Source: Pseudoflavonifractor sp. An184
GTDB taxonomy: Bacteria > Bacillota > Clostridia > Oscillospirales > Oscillospiraceae
Assembly: GCF_002160305.1 (NCBI RefSeq)
Contig: NZ_NFKI01000008.1
Coordinates: forward strand, 1 to 64,000
DNA: 64,000 nt
Reading direction: 5' to 3'
Shown: piece after piece, positions 33,086-42,055 of the stretch
Layout of the letters: each line of letters opens with the position of its first letter
Position numbering within the stretch: position 1 is the first letter of the stretch
Notes under the pieces: model-generated
What the model was told of the DNA's origin: nothing
The model's database searches: none
What the model saw: only the letters and a program-made list of their open reading frames with translations
Translations under genes and position numbers: made by a program

Positions 33086-34339
33086 ATGAGTCATCTTGAA
33101 ATTCGCGGCGGCGTGCCGCTCTCCGGACGGCTGAGGGTCCAGGGGGCGAAAAACAGCGTTCTGCCCATCCTGGCCGCCGCCCTTCTGGCTCCGGGCCAGA
33201 GCATCCTCCACAACTGTCCCCGCCTGTCCGACGTGGAGGCCACTGGGAAGATCCTGCGGCTGCTGGGCTGCGGGGTGGAGCGGGAGGAAAAGACCCTGCT
33301 GGTGGACGCCTCCCAGCCCACGGGCTGGACCATTCCGGACCCGCTGATGCGGGAGATGCGCTCCTCGGTCATTTTCCTGGGGGCCATGCTGGCCCGGCTG
33401 GGCCGGGCGGAGCTGAGTTACCCCGGGGGCTGCGAGCTGGGGCCCCGCCCCATCGACCTGCACCTGGCCGCGCTGCGGAGCCTGGGGGCGGAGATCGTGG
33501 AGGAGCAGGGCCGCCTGCGCTGCACAGTGGGGAGCGGCCTGGTGGGGCGGGAGCTGTGCCTGTCCATCCCCAGCGTGGGGGCCACGGAAAACGCCATGCT
33601 GGCCGCCTGCGGGGCCCGGGGGACCACCACCATCGTGGGGGCGGCCCGGGAGCCGGAGATCGTGGACCTGCAGAACTTCCTCAACGCCATGGGGGCCCGG
33701 GTGTCCGGCGCGGGCAGCCCGGTGGTCGCAGTGGAAGGGGGGGCTCCCCTCCACCCGGCGGAGCACACCGTCATGGGGGACCGCATCGCGGCGGCCACGT
33801 ACTTATGCGCGGCGGGGACCGCCGGCGGACGGCTGGAGCTGGAGGGGGCGGAAGCGTCCAGCCTGGCGGCGGTGACCGCCTGCCTCCAGGAGGCGGGCTG
33901 TGAAATCAAGATTCTGGGGGACCGGATTGCCCTGAACAGCCGGGGACGGCTGAGGGGAATCCGTCCGGTGCGCACCGCCCCCTATCCCGGCTTTCCCACC
34001 GACGCCCAGGCGGTGCTCATGGCCGCCCTGGCCGGGGGGACCGGCACCACCATGTTTGTAGAGAATATGTTTGACAGCCGGTACCGGCATGTGGATGAGC
34101 TCTCCCGGATGGGGGCCGACATCCAGCTGGCGGGGCGGGTGGCGGTGGTCACCGGTCGGCCCCTCCACGCCGCCAAGGTGCACAGCACCGACCTGAGGGG
34201 CGGAGCCGCCCTGGTGGTGGCCGCCCTGGGGGCGGAGGGGGTGAGCCAGGTGAGCGGCCTGGAGCACATCCGCCGGGGTTACGAGGACCTGGAGGGACAG
34301 CTGACCGCCCTGGGGGCGCAGGTCCGGCTGATACACTGA
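33086..34339 (+). CDS. murA: UDP-N-acetylglucosamine 1-carboxyvinyltransferase
   Basis: 417 residues, EPSP-synthase fold. Opening LRVQGAKNSVLPILAAALLA, the catalytic-loop YPGGCELGPRPIDLHLAALR with the PEP/fosfomycin-reactive Cys, and FPTDAQAVLMAAL with RYRHVDELSRMGADI near the C-terminus. It commits UDP-GlcNAc to peptidoglycan. Many Firmicutes carry two murA copies; whether this is the main one cannot be told. It lies inside the division cluster between murG and divIB. Confidence 0.95.
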   Translation: MSHLEIRGGVPLSGRLRVQGAKNSVLPILAAALLAPGQSILHNCPRLSDVEATGKILRLLGCGVEREEKTLLVDASQPTGWTIPDPLMREMRSSVIFLGAMLARLGRAELSYPGGCELGPRPIDLHLAALRSLGAEIVEEQGRLRCTVGSGLVGRELCLSIPSVGATENAMLAACGARGTTTIVGAAREPEIVDLQNFLNAMGARVSGAGSPVVAVEGGAPLHPAEHTVMGDRIAAATYLCAAGTAGGRLELEGAEASSLAAVTACLQEAGCEIKILGDRIALNSRGRLRGIRPVRTAPYPGFPTDAQAVLMAALAGGTGTTMFVENMFDSRYRHVDELSRMGADIQLAGRVAVVTGRPLHAAKVHSTDLRGGAALVVAALGAEGVSQVSGLEHIRRGYEDLEGQLTALGAQVRLIH

Positions 34340-34386
34340 GATAAAAAGACGCCGCTCCCGCGCGGGGCGGCGGCAGGAGAACACCT

Positions 34387-35283
34387 ATGGCGTCAATGCG
34401 GCACAACCGAAAACGGAAACGGGGCCGGCGGCGGTTCGGCCTGCTGTTCAAGCTGCTGTGCGGGGCGGCCCTGGTGGCCGCCGCCACCTTGGGGGCCACC
34501 GTCTTTTTTCAGGTGGAGACCATTGCGGTGGTGGGCAACAGCCGCTACACCGCCCAGGAGGTCATCGACGCCTCCGGGGTCCAGATCGGCGACAACCTGT
34601 TTCAGATGAACAAAAACCAGATCAGCCAGCAGATTTTGCAGCGGCTGCCCTATGTGGGGGAGGTATCTCCCCAGCGGGGGCTGCCCAGCACGCTCACCAT
34701 CCAGGTGACGGAGATCTCCGCCGCCGCCCAGGTGGAGGTCTATCGGGACGATTCGGCGCAGGCGGAGCCGGCGGCGGACGGGTCCGGGGACGGCGGGGAG
34801 GCGGACAGCTCCGCCCAGGGGGACAGCTCCCAGGCAGAGGGGGAGGAGCTCCCCGCTCTGGCCGATCAGCCCTGGCTCATCAGCGCCAGCGGCAAGCTGC
34901 TGGAGGCGGCGCCGGAGGGGAGCGGAGTGCTGTCCGTCACCGGGCTGACGGTTCTGGCCCCCCAGGCGGGGACCATGCTGGCGGTGCCCCAGGAGCAGCA
35001 GTCCCGGCTGGCCACGCTGAAGGAGCTGCTCTCCGCCCTAGAGGCGGCTGGGGAGCTGGATCAGGTCTCCTCCATTGACCTGACCCACTCCACCTGGGTG
35101 GGAATGCGCTACCGGGAGAATTTTGACGCGCGCCTGCCCCTGGGGGAGGATATGGCCCACTCCCTGGCGGTACTCTCGGCGGCGGTGGAGGATACCCTCC
35201 AGACCCGGGGGCCCCAGGCCGCCGGCACCATGGATCTGACTCAGGAGATGGCGGACGCGATCTTTACTCCGGCGGAAAGCTGA
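34387..35283 (+). CDS. divIB: Cell division protein FtsQ/DivIB
   Basis: 298 residues, bitopic. A strongly basic cytoplasmic tail (RHNRKRKRGRRRFG), one membrane helix (LLCGAALVAAATLGATVFF), then a POTRA/FtsQ-type domain (VETIAVVGNSRYTAQEVIDA, GDNLFQMNKNQ, LPYVGEVSPQRGLPSTLTI). An unusual acidic Ser/Glu/Gly-rich insert (~115-155) interrupts the domain before the conserved WLISASGKLL. It stabilises the FtsL/DivIC complex at the septum. Start after AGGAG; the ATG three codons later is less well placed. Confidence 0.9.
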   Translation: MASMRHNRKRKRGRRRFGLLFKLLCGAALVAAATLGATVFFQVETIAVVGNSRYTAQEVIDASGVQIGDNLFQMNKNQISQQILQRLPYVGEVSPQRGLPSTLTIQVTEISAAAQVEVYRDDSAQAEPAADGSGDGGEADSSAQGDSSQAEGEELPALADQPWLISASGKLLEAAPEGSGVLSVTGLTVLAPQAGTMLAVPQEQQSRLATLKELLSALEAAGELDQVSSIDLTHSTWVGMRYRENFDARLPLGEDMAHSLAVLSAAVEDTLQTRGPQAAGTMDLTQEMADAIFTPAES

Positions 35284-35319
35284 GAGGCCGTCCTGAGCTG
35301 TTCTCATTCAGTTAAATCA

Positions 35320-35349
35320 CCCATCAGAATGTTTGATTGCTCTGATGGG
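35320..35349 (+). terminator. Hairpin between divIB and ftsZ
   Basis: A 9-bp perfect stem CCCATCAGA/TCTGATGGG (35320-35328/35341-35349), followed by G rather than T residues. A weak or attenuating terminator ahead of the ftsZ promoter. Confidence 0.5.
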
Positions 35350-35421
35350 GGCGGCCGGCTGGACGAAAAGGTATTTTCCGCGAGCTGAGCTGGAAAGTTT
35401 CTGTAATTCCGCCTTTTTCTC

Positions 35422-35450
35422 TTGACCTGCCTGAGAAAGAGCGATACAAT
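35422..35450 (+). promoter_or_regulatory. Promoter of ftsZ
   Basis: TTGACC (35422-35427), a 17-base spacer and TACAAT (35445-35450). It gives ftsZ its own transcript apart from the upstream cluster. Confidence 0.8.
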
Positions 35451-35536
35451 AAAACAAAATATCGACTTTGCAATTCTTCCGACCACAAGAAGTAGGCTTG
35501 TGGGGGATTTTGACTTTGTACTTAGGAGGAACGACA

Positions 35537-36697
<1,161 letters not shown>

Positions 36698-36722
36698 GAC
36701 CTGCGGTTCCGACAAGCAAACC

Positions 36723-36763
36723 GGCCCTGGAGAGGAAGCAAACGCCGCTCCAGGGCCTTTTTT
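36723..36763 (+). terminator. Terminator of ftsZ
   Basis: A 10-bp stem (36723-36732/36748-36757) followed by a six-T run. Confidence 0.9.
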
Positions 36764-36787
36764 AGCCCGAGGGGGTGGAACAGGTCC

Positions 36788-37318
36788 ATGCTGATCTATC
36801 TGGCCATGATTGACGCGCCCGAGGACCGGTCCAAGTTTGAGCGAATCTATGAGAAGTACAAGAACCTGATGTTTTACCGGGCCAGGCAGATATTGGGCAA
36901 CGACCGGGACGCGGAGGACGCAGTCCACGAGGCCTTCGTCCGTGTGGCGAATCACATCGAAAAAATTTCCGACCCGGAGTGTCCAAAAACCCGGGCCCTG
37001 GTGGTTATTATGGTTGAGAGGATCTCCATCAACGAGTACAACCGGAAAAAGCGGCGGGGGAGCCTGCCCCTGATGGAGGAGCTGCTGCCCGGGGAGGACC
37101 GGATGGAGGTCCTGGAGGAGGGAAGCGCCGTGGCCCGGGCCATTGCCGCCCTGCCGCCCCGGTACCAGGAGCTGATTCTGCTCAAGCACTGGCAGGGGTA
37201 CTCCGACCGGGAGATCGCCGCCCTGCTGGGGATGACCCAGGGCAATGTGGCCCGCACCCTCCAGCGGGCCAAGGAGAAGCTGCGCCAGGCGCTGAAGGAT
37301 GAGGGGGTGGAGGTATGA
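36788..37318 (+). CDS. ECF-type RNA polymerase sigma factor
   Basis: 176 residues. Region 2 is ERIYEKYKNLMFYRARQILG with NDRDAEDAVHEAFVRVANHI; region 4 is LPPRYQELILLKHWQGYSDR, EIAALLGMTQGNVARTLQRA, then KEKLRQAL. It overlaps the next gene by ATGA, so translation is coupled to the probable anti-sigma partner. A GGGGG-rich site precedes the ATG. Its targets are unknown; the secreted-protein genes just downstream are candidates. Confidence 0.9.
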   Translation: MLIYLAMIDAPEDRSKFERIYEKYKNLMFYRARQILGNDRDAEDAVHEAFVRVANHIEKISDPECPKTRALVVIMVERISINEYNRKKRRGSLPLMEELLPGEDRMEVLEEGSAVARAIAALPPRYQELILLKHWQGYSDREIAALLGMTQGNVARTLQRAKEKLRQALKDEGVEV

Positions 37319-37992
37319 GAGACGAGCTGGACGGACTGCTGGACCGGTACGCCCCGGAGGCGGGTGAGCTGTGGCTCTCCGCCCTCCCGGAACAGGCCCC
37401 CGAGCACGAATTTTCCCCAAAGTTCCGCCGGAAGGTGGAAAAGCTGCTGCGGCGGCAGCGGCGGTCCCCCGCCGTCAATTCTGCCCTCCGCTATGGCCGC
37501 CGGGCGGCGGCCTTCGCCCTGGTGTTCCTCACCCTGTCCTTCTCCTGCCTGATGACCGTGGACGCCGCCTTCCGGGAGCGGGTGATCCAGGTGGTGGTGC
37601 AGGTGCTCCGGGATTTTACCGAGTTTACCTATACCTCGGATTCGCCCGCCGCAGACGAGCCGGGAGACCTGACGTTCACCTATCTGCCGGAGGGGATGGA
37701 GGAGACCGGCCGGGAGCAGAGTGCGACAGCATGTTATGTGTATTATGAATCGCCGGACGGAGCGTTTGTGGAATTCAGTCAGACCCTGGTTGCAGATGGC
37801 GTGGAAATGCAGCTTGGACTGGATACGGAGGACGCGGAGGTCTTTGACCTGACGGTCCATGGCACGGAAGCCCTGGGGATCGTGAAAGGCGTGGACCGCA
37901 CGATCCACTGGACGGAGGGACCGTTTGTGTATCTCTTGTCCGGGACCATTCCCATGGAGGAATTGGAGCGGGTCGCGGAAGGGATCCAATAA
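37315..37992 (+). CDS. DUF4367-type membrane protein, probable anti-sigma factor
   Basis: 225 residues: a cytoplasmic N-terminal part (~1-60) with a basic KFRRKVEKLLRRQRR stretch, one membrane helix (FALVFLTLSFSCLMTVDAAF), and an external domain with the DUF4367 pattern (DLTFTYLPEGMEE..., YYESPDGAFVEFSQT, SGTIPMEELERVAEGI). It overlaps the ECF sigma gene by four bases. This topology and pairing are usual for clostridial anti-sigma factors; inhibition itself is inference. Confidence 0.8.
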   Translation: MRDELDGLLDRYAPEAGELWLSALPEQAPEHEFSPKFRRKVEKLLRRQRRSPAVNSALRYGRRAAAFALVFLTLSFSCLMTVDAAFRERVIQVVVQVLRDFTEFTYTSDSPAADEPGDLTFTYLPEGMEETGREQSATACYVYYESPDGAFVEFSQTLVADGVEMQLGLDTEDAEVFDLTVHGTEALGIVKGVDRTIHWTEGPFVYLLSGTIPMEELERVAEGIQ

Positions 37993-37999
37993 AACAAAA

Positions 38000-38036
38000 A
38001 CAGCCCAAAGCCTTGCAGCACAAGGCTTTGGGTTGT
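38000..38036 (+). terminator. Terminator of the sigma/anti-sigma unit
   Basis: A 16-bp stem (38000-38015/38021-38036, one G-T) with a 5-base loop, followed by T residues. Confidence 0.8.
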
Positions 38037-38133
38037 TTCATCAACAGGCCGGAAAAATTTTTAAAAACAGTGTCCAAAATCGGCGCTGCCGATGGTTATA
38101 TATAGTAGAAGCCAAAGAAAGGATGTGGTTCCA

Positions 38134-38571
38134 GTGTTCCACAAAAAAGCGTTCCTTCCGGCCCTGTGTGTATCCCTCTGCCTGTGCGGCGGCATGGTCC
38201 CCGGCGTATCGGCGGCGGCGCTCCCTGACCCGCCCGGTCAGGGGGAGATCACACCCTATGCATTGTTCATAAGAGGGAAGTCTTTGACCTTTGACATCTC
38301 TGCGGGTGTGGCCGCTGTGAATGGGTGGGTCACCGGGCAAACCGGAGTGGCGGACCGCTGCCGCATCGTGGTTGAGCTCCAGGAGAAATCCGGAAGCAGC
38401 TGGGAAACGGTTGCAACGTGGTCCGATGAATCCGACGGCAGGCGGGCCTCGGTGTCTGAGACGAAGACGGTGACCGCAGGCAGGACCTATCGGGCCAAGG
38501 CAGAGGTGACGGCCTGGTCGGGCGGCGCGTCGGAAACGCAGACGATCCTGTCGTCTGAAAAGAAAGCGTAA
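38134..38571 (+). CDS. Small secreted protein, possibly DUF6147-like
   Basis: 145 residues from a GTG at 38134 (AGAAAGGATG is upstream). An N-terminal signal peptide (FHKKAFLPALCVSLCLCGGM, cleavage near VSAAA) is followed by a beta-rich domain with EKSGSSWETVATWSDE and a GRTYRAKAEVTAWSGG ending. This repeated KSGSSW...Y-R-x-K-A pattern recalls small secreted clostridial proteins of the DUF6147 type; I am not certain of the family. It is the last GC-rich gene before two AT-rich ones. A TATAGT-like -10 near 38100 is possible. Confidence 0.65.
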   Translation: MFHKKAFLPALCVSLCLCGGMVPGVSAAALPDPPGQGEITPYALFIRGKSLTFDISAGVAAVNGWVTGQTGVADRCRIVVELQEKSGSSWETVATWSDESDGRRASVSETKTVTAGRTYRAKAEVTAWSGGASETQTILSSEKKA

Positions 38572-38622
38572 ATCATGGCATGAAATGACTTGTATTTGAG
38601 TGGTGAAAGGAGTATTTTAAAT

Positions 38623-39150
38623 ATGAAAAAGCGAATTGTGTCTATCTTTTTAGTATTAGCGATGACTTTGGGAGTGGTGTCCTCCGGTTTTGCAGCAAAG
38701 ATGCCAAATGGAAATGAAATTGAGCCACATAACAACCGTTATTATTATGTGACGGAGTATTCGTCCCCAGATTATAAAGTGGAGTCTGTGAGGAGTTTTA
38801 CTGTCGAAGATTATGAAGCAGCGGTAGTAGCAGAGGTGGTTGGTGCAGGTTTGCTTGGTGTGGTAGCGGCTGCTATTCCGGGACATTTGGATGATGTATC
38901 AATGGCCCCATATATTACACGGGTTGTGTCACAATTAGCTCTTTTCTATACTTCTTTGAAAACTGTTTTATTGGATGATGATATTTTTTATACGGTTACA
39001 GTTTCCAGTCGGCATGAATACCGATATCAGGTTGATCGGTTAGATGAGACAAATAGACACTGTGTAAGCGAGAAAATTCATTTTAAAGTGGTTACTGAAT
39101 ACATTGATGGAAGTACGGATGTCAAAACAGACACAATTATAATGAAGTAA
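38623..39150 (+). CDS. Uncharacterised secreted protein, AT-rich gene
   Basis: 175 residues, ATG after AAAGGAG (the frame extends to 38590 without a ribosome site). Clear signal peptide KKRIVSIFLVLAMTLGVVSS with cleavage after GFA-A. The mature part has an aromatic start (NNRYYYVTEY), a hydrophobic middle (EVVGAGLLGVVAAAIPG) that could insert in a membrane, and a Tyr-rich beta region (SRHEYRYQVDRLDE). No family recognised. Base composition is far more AT-rich than genes on either side, suggesting recent transfer. Confidence 0.7.
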   Translation: MKKRIVSIFLVLAMTLGVVSSGFAAKMPNGNEIEPHNNRYYYVTEYSSPDYKVESVRSFTVEDYEAAVVAEVVGAGLLGVVAAAIPGHLDDVSMAPYITRVVSQLALFYTSLKTVLLDDDIFYTVTVSSRHEYRYQVDRLDETNRHCVSEKIHFKVVTEYIDGSTDVKTDTIIMK

Positions 39151-39193
39151 TACACTATTTGACCTGTGTATATTTGAGGGGAAGCAAGAAAAT

Positions 39194-39493
39194 ATGAAAA
39201 AATCTTATATAAAGTGTATGCTATGGCTAATAATACTTTATATTTTAGGAGTAGGGACTGTAATCTTAGTGGAATTATTGGTTCCTCGGCTAATTGCTCC
39301 AGTACGTTCATATATTCTGCTCGGACTACCTCTTATTTTACTAACCCCATCGCTGATTATGATACCAATAATTCGGAAAGATTGCTATGGTGGCTTAGAT
39401 GACAGGTGGACAAAGATAGCCAAGGTGTTGGAACGCTCAATACCGCTTTTAATGTATTTAGAGACATTGTATATTGTATTTTTTGAATCATAA
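39194..39493 (+). CDS. Small membrane protein, AT-rich gene
   Basis: 99 residues with two clear membrane helices (CMLWLIILYILGVGTVILVE and YILLGLPLILLTPSLIMIPI) and a third weaker one near the C-terminus (SIPLLMYLETLYIVFF). GAGGGG lies before the ATG, 43 bases after the secreted protein gene; the two are probably one unit with a shared terminator. Markedly AT-rich. Function unknown. Confidence 0.7.
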   Translation: MKKSYIKCMLWLIILYILGVGTVILVELLVPRLIAPVRSYILLGLPLILLTPSLIMIPIIRKDCYGGLDDRWTKIAKVLERSIPLLMYLETLYIVFFES

Positions 39494-39497
39494 AGAA

Positions 39498-39535
39498 GCC
39501 ACCCTGAAACTATTTTGTTTCAGGGTGGCCTAAAT
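39498..39535. terminator. Bidirectional terminator between convergent genes
   Basis: A 13-bp perfect stem (39498-39510/39517-39529) with a 6-base loop and T/A-rich flanks on both sides, between the AT-rich island and the minus-strand enzyme I-like gene. Confidence 0.85.
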
Positions 39536-39553
39536 TTTGATCATTGCGTCTGT

Positions 39554-40318
39554 TTACTGGGCTGGTAAGATAATGGATGAGCGTTTGGTATTCTTGGAAG
39601 GACCGAACCCCATATCCACCACCAGCTGTTTGTCCGGGTCTAAGTACAGGCTCTGGGCGGAGCCGTCCAGGAGGGCCTGGTGGCCGTCCCACTCCTGGCC
39701 GATGTCAGTCTGGGCCAGGCCGGGGATGTTCATCAGGCGAAGCAGCATGGTGGTGTGGCTGTCGGTACTCCCGTGCCAGGTGACCAGACCCAGCAGTTTT
39801 TTCCGGTCCAGGGCCATCACCTCGCTGGGGAGGAGCTCGTCGGACACCAGGATCGCCGGCCGGTTCCCCAGGGGATCGGGGGTCTTCTGCCCCAAAAGCA
39901 GGCGGATCACCCGATTGGAGATGTCCCGCAGGTCGGCCCCGCGGGCCGCCATGTAGGGGTTGTCCAGGGCGGCAAAGGCGGCAGAATAACTGGTCCCTGC
40001 CACCTGAACGGCGTATTCCGCGGTGGTGTATTGAGTCTGAATGATAGATAAAATACTGTCCACAAAGGAGGTGTCCTCCAGCAGCATGGCGTGGATGGCA
40101 AAGATGGATGCCGCCTGCGGACCCACCACCAGCGCGGCCTGGTCGTACAGATCGGCCAGCTGGAGCACCGCCCGGCGCTGGGCGGCCTGGAACCGGAGGA
40201 CCTCATCCCCCGAGGAGAGGTGGGAGAGGAAGTCCAGCTGGAAAGGCTGGCGGTGGTAAACCCGAAGGGGACCGTAGGCAACCTGATCCAAAATGGATTT
40301 GCCGGTCAGGATTTTCAT
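39554..40318 (-). CDS. Stand-alone N-terminal half of PTS enzyme I (phosphohistidine swivel protein)
   Basis: 254 residues from the ATG at 40318. It aligns with the N-terminal half of enzyme I: swivel strand TGKSILDQVAYGPLRVY, a helical HPr-binding-like region (FQAAQRRAVLQLADLYDQAA, SIFAIHAMLLEDTSF, then DPLGNRPAILVSDELLPSEV), and the phosphohistidine loop VTWHGSTDSHTTMLLRLMNI, where the His of the G-x-T/D-S-H-T motif is kept. Full enzyme I is ~570 residues; the PEP-binding barrel is absent, and no fragment of it adjoins. It may be a phosphate relay, a decoy for HPr, or a relic. Monocistronic. Confidence 0.8.
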   Translation of the reverse strand: MKILTGKSILDQVAYGPLRVYHRQPFQLDFLSHLSSGDEVLRFQAAQRRAVLQLADLYDQAALVVGPQAASIFAIHAMLLEDTSFVDSILSIIQTQYTTAEYAVQVAGTSYSAAFAALDNPYMAARGADLRDISNRVIRLLLGQKTPDPLGNRPAILVSDELLPSEVMALDRKKLLGLVTWHGSTDSHTTMLLRLMNIPGLAQTDIGQEWDGHQALLDGSAQSLYLDPDKQLVVDMGFGPSKNTKRSSIILPAQ

Positions 40319-40427
40319 ACGATCACCGCCCCTCTGCGTTGAAAAATGTTTGGCTGTTCGCAGGGAAGCAGCCTCGACCGGAGGCTGTTCCCAGGGCAAA
40401 TGTGCCAAGGACCTTTCTGTATTTTTG

Positions 40428-40456
40428 ATTATAGTGACATTTGTGCAGTTTGTAAA
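40428..40456 (-). promoter_or_regulatory. Promoter of the enzyme I-like gene
   Basis: Minus strand TTTACA (40456-40451), a 17-base spacer and TATAAT (40433-40428). TTGTGCA (40441-40447) and TGCACAA (40467-40473) form an inverted pair around the -35, a possible operator. Confidence 0.65.
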
Positions 40457-40579
40457 TCGGAAAAATTGCACAACAAAGAATGTTAAAATTTGGTAAGATC
40501 AAAGAAACGGAAAACATTTTGCCTGGTATATTGGGGAAAGTCGGGGAAAAAATGCGAAAAACAGAGGAGAAATCGACGC

Positions 40580-40608
40580 TTTACAGCGTTAAACAGTCGT
40601 GCTATAAT
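40580..40608 (+). promoter_or_regulatory. Promoter of the aminotransferase gene
   Basis: TTTACA (40580-40585), a 17-base spacer and TATAAT (40603-40608). Confidence 0.7.
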
Positions 40609-40695
40609 AAGACCAAATCCATCCTGCCGCAGGGAGCTTTTTTCTGCCCGCGGCTGCAAATTTGGTAAATTTCGATTTCCAGGAGGTTTTGTGTC

Positions 40696-41877
40696 ATGGT
40701 TTCCAAACGCATGCTTGGGCTGGGCACCGCCCGCTCTGTGATCCGGGAGCTGTTTGAGTACGGCAACCAGCGGGCCGCCGTCGTCGGCCGGGAGAACGTG
40801 TATGACTTCTCCCTGGGCAACCCCAGCGTCCCCGCCCCTCCCCAGGTGAATGAGACGGCTATCCGCATTTTGCAGGAGCAGCCCGACCTGATCCACTGCT
40901 ACACCAGCGCCCAGGGGGACGCCGCCGCCCGGCAGCGGTTTGCCGATTCCCTGAACCGGCGCTTCGGCGGGGACTACACCGCCGATCAGTTCTACCTCAC
41001 CGTGGGCGCGGCAGCCTCCCTGTGCTGCGTGTTCAACGGCCTCACCTGCCCGGAGGACGAGTTCATCGTCTTCGCCCCCTACTTCCCCGAGTACAAGGTG
41101 TTCATCGAGGGGGCCGGAGCCAAGATGGTGCTCATCCCCCCGGAGATCGAGCACTTCCAGATCGACTTCGCCGCCTTTGAGCAGGCCCTCACCCCTCACA
41201 CCAAGGGCGTGGTGGTGAACAGCCCCAACAACCCCTCCGGCGTGGTCTACTCCCAGGAGACCCTGGAGCGGCTGGCGGACATTTTGAGAAAGAAGGAGGC
41301 CGAGTACGGCCACCCCATCTACCTCATCTCCGACGAGCCCTACCGGGAGATCGTGTTCTCCGGCGTGAAGGCCCCCTGGATTCCCCATCTGTACGACGAC
41401 ACCATCGTGTGCTACTCCTTCAGCAAGTCCCTCTCCCTCCCCGGCGAGCGCCTGGGCTATGTGCTGGTCCCCGGCAAGGTCACCGACTCCAAGGAGGTTT
41501 ACGCCGCCGTGGCGGGGGCCGGGCGCTCTCTGGGCTATGTGAACGCCCCCAGCCTGTTCCAGCAGGTGACCTCCCTGTGCTGCGATTTGACCTCCGACCT
41601 GTCGGTATACGAGCACAACTGCAAGCTTCTGGTGTCCGCCCTCCGGGAGATGGGCTACCATGTGGCCGAGCCCGGCGGGGCCTTCTACCTGTTCCCCCGC
41701 AGCCTGGAGAGCGACGACATGGCCTTCAGCGAGCGGGCCAAGCAGTTCGACCTGCTGCTGGTGCCCGGCTCCGGCTTCGGCGCTCCCGGCCACTTCCGGC
41801 TGGCCTACTGCGTCCAGACCGAGATGATTGAGCGGGCGCTGCCGAAATTTAAGGAGCTGGCTGATTCGTATCGATAA
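40696..41877 (+). CDS. Class I/II pyridoxal phosphate-dependent aminotransferase
   Basis: 393 residues, fold type I. The NSPNNPSGVVY motif, the LISDEPYREIVFSG Asp/Tyr pair that contacts PLP, and the SFSKSLSLPGERLGYV lysine motif for the internal aldimine are all present, with an RLAYCV Arg near the C-terminus for substrate carboxylate. It probably acts as an aspartate or aromatic aminotransferase; substrate not resolvable. AGGAGG before the ATG; monocistronic. Confidence 0.92.
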   Translation: MVSKRMLGLGTARSVIRELFEYGNQRAAVVGRENVYDFSLGNPSVPAPPQVNETAIRILQEQPDLIHCYTSAQGDAAARQRFADSLNRRFGGDYTADQFYLTVGAAASLCCVFNGLTCPEDEFIVFAPYFPEYKVFIEGAGAKMVLIPPEIEHFQIDFAAFEQALTPHTKGVVVNSPNNPSGVVYSQETLERLADILRKKEAEYGHPIYLISDEPYREIVFSGVKAPWIPHLYDDTIVCYSFSKSLSLPGERLGYVLVPGKVTDSKEVYAAVAGAGRSLGYVNAPSLFQQVTSLCCDLTSDLSVYEHNCKLLVSALREMGYHVAEPGGAFYLFPRSLESDDMAFSERAKQFDLLLVPGSGFGAPGHFRLAYCVQTEMIERALPKFKELADSYR

Positions 41878-41892
41878 AATCGGCGTAAAATA

Positions 41893-41935
41893 CAGGCAAA
41901 GCGGAGGCGCAACGTACCGCTTTGCCTGATTTTTA
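41893..41935 (+). terminator. Terminator of the aminotransferase gene
   Basis: A 12-bp stem (41893-41904/41917-41928) followed by a GATTTTT tail. Confidence 0.85.
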
Positions 41936-41970
41936 TGGGCTTCGGACGGCTTTTTTCATCGTTTTTCCCC

Positions 41971-42000
41971 TAGTCAAACCCCATGCCCGTCTAGTATGAT
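41971..42000 (+). promoter_or_regulatory. Possible promoter of pyk
   Basis: A TATGAT -10 (41995-42000) with a poor TAGTCA -35 (41971-41976) 18 bases upstream. Confidence 0.4.
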
Positions 42001-42055
42001 TAACATGGAAAAGAAGAGAAAAAAAGAATCAAATTCCCGTAGGAGGAAGAATTGT

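Noticed and set aside
39554-40318. Frameshifted full-length ptsI
   Set aside because: The sequence beyond the stop (below 39554) is a terminator and an unrelated gene, with no remnant of the PEP-binding barrel.
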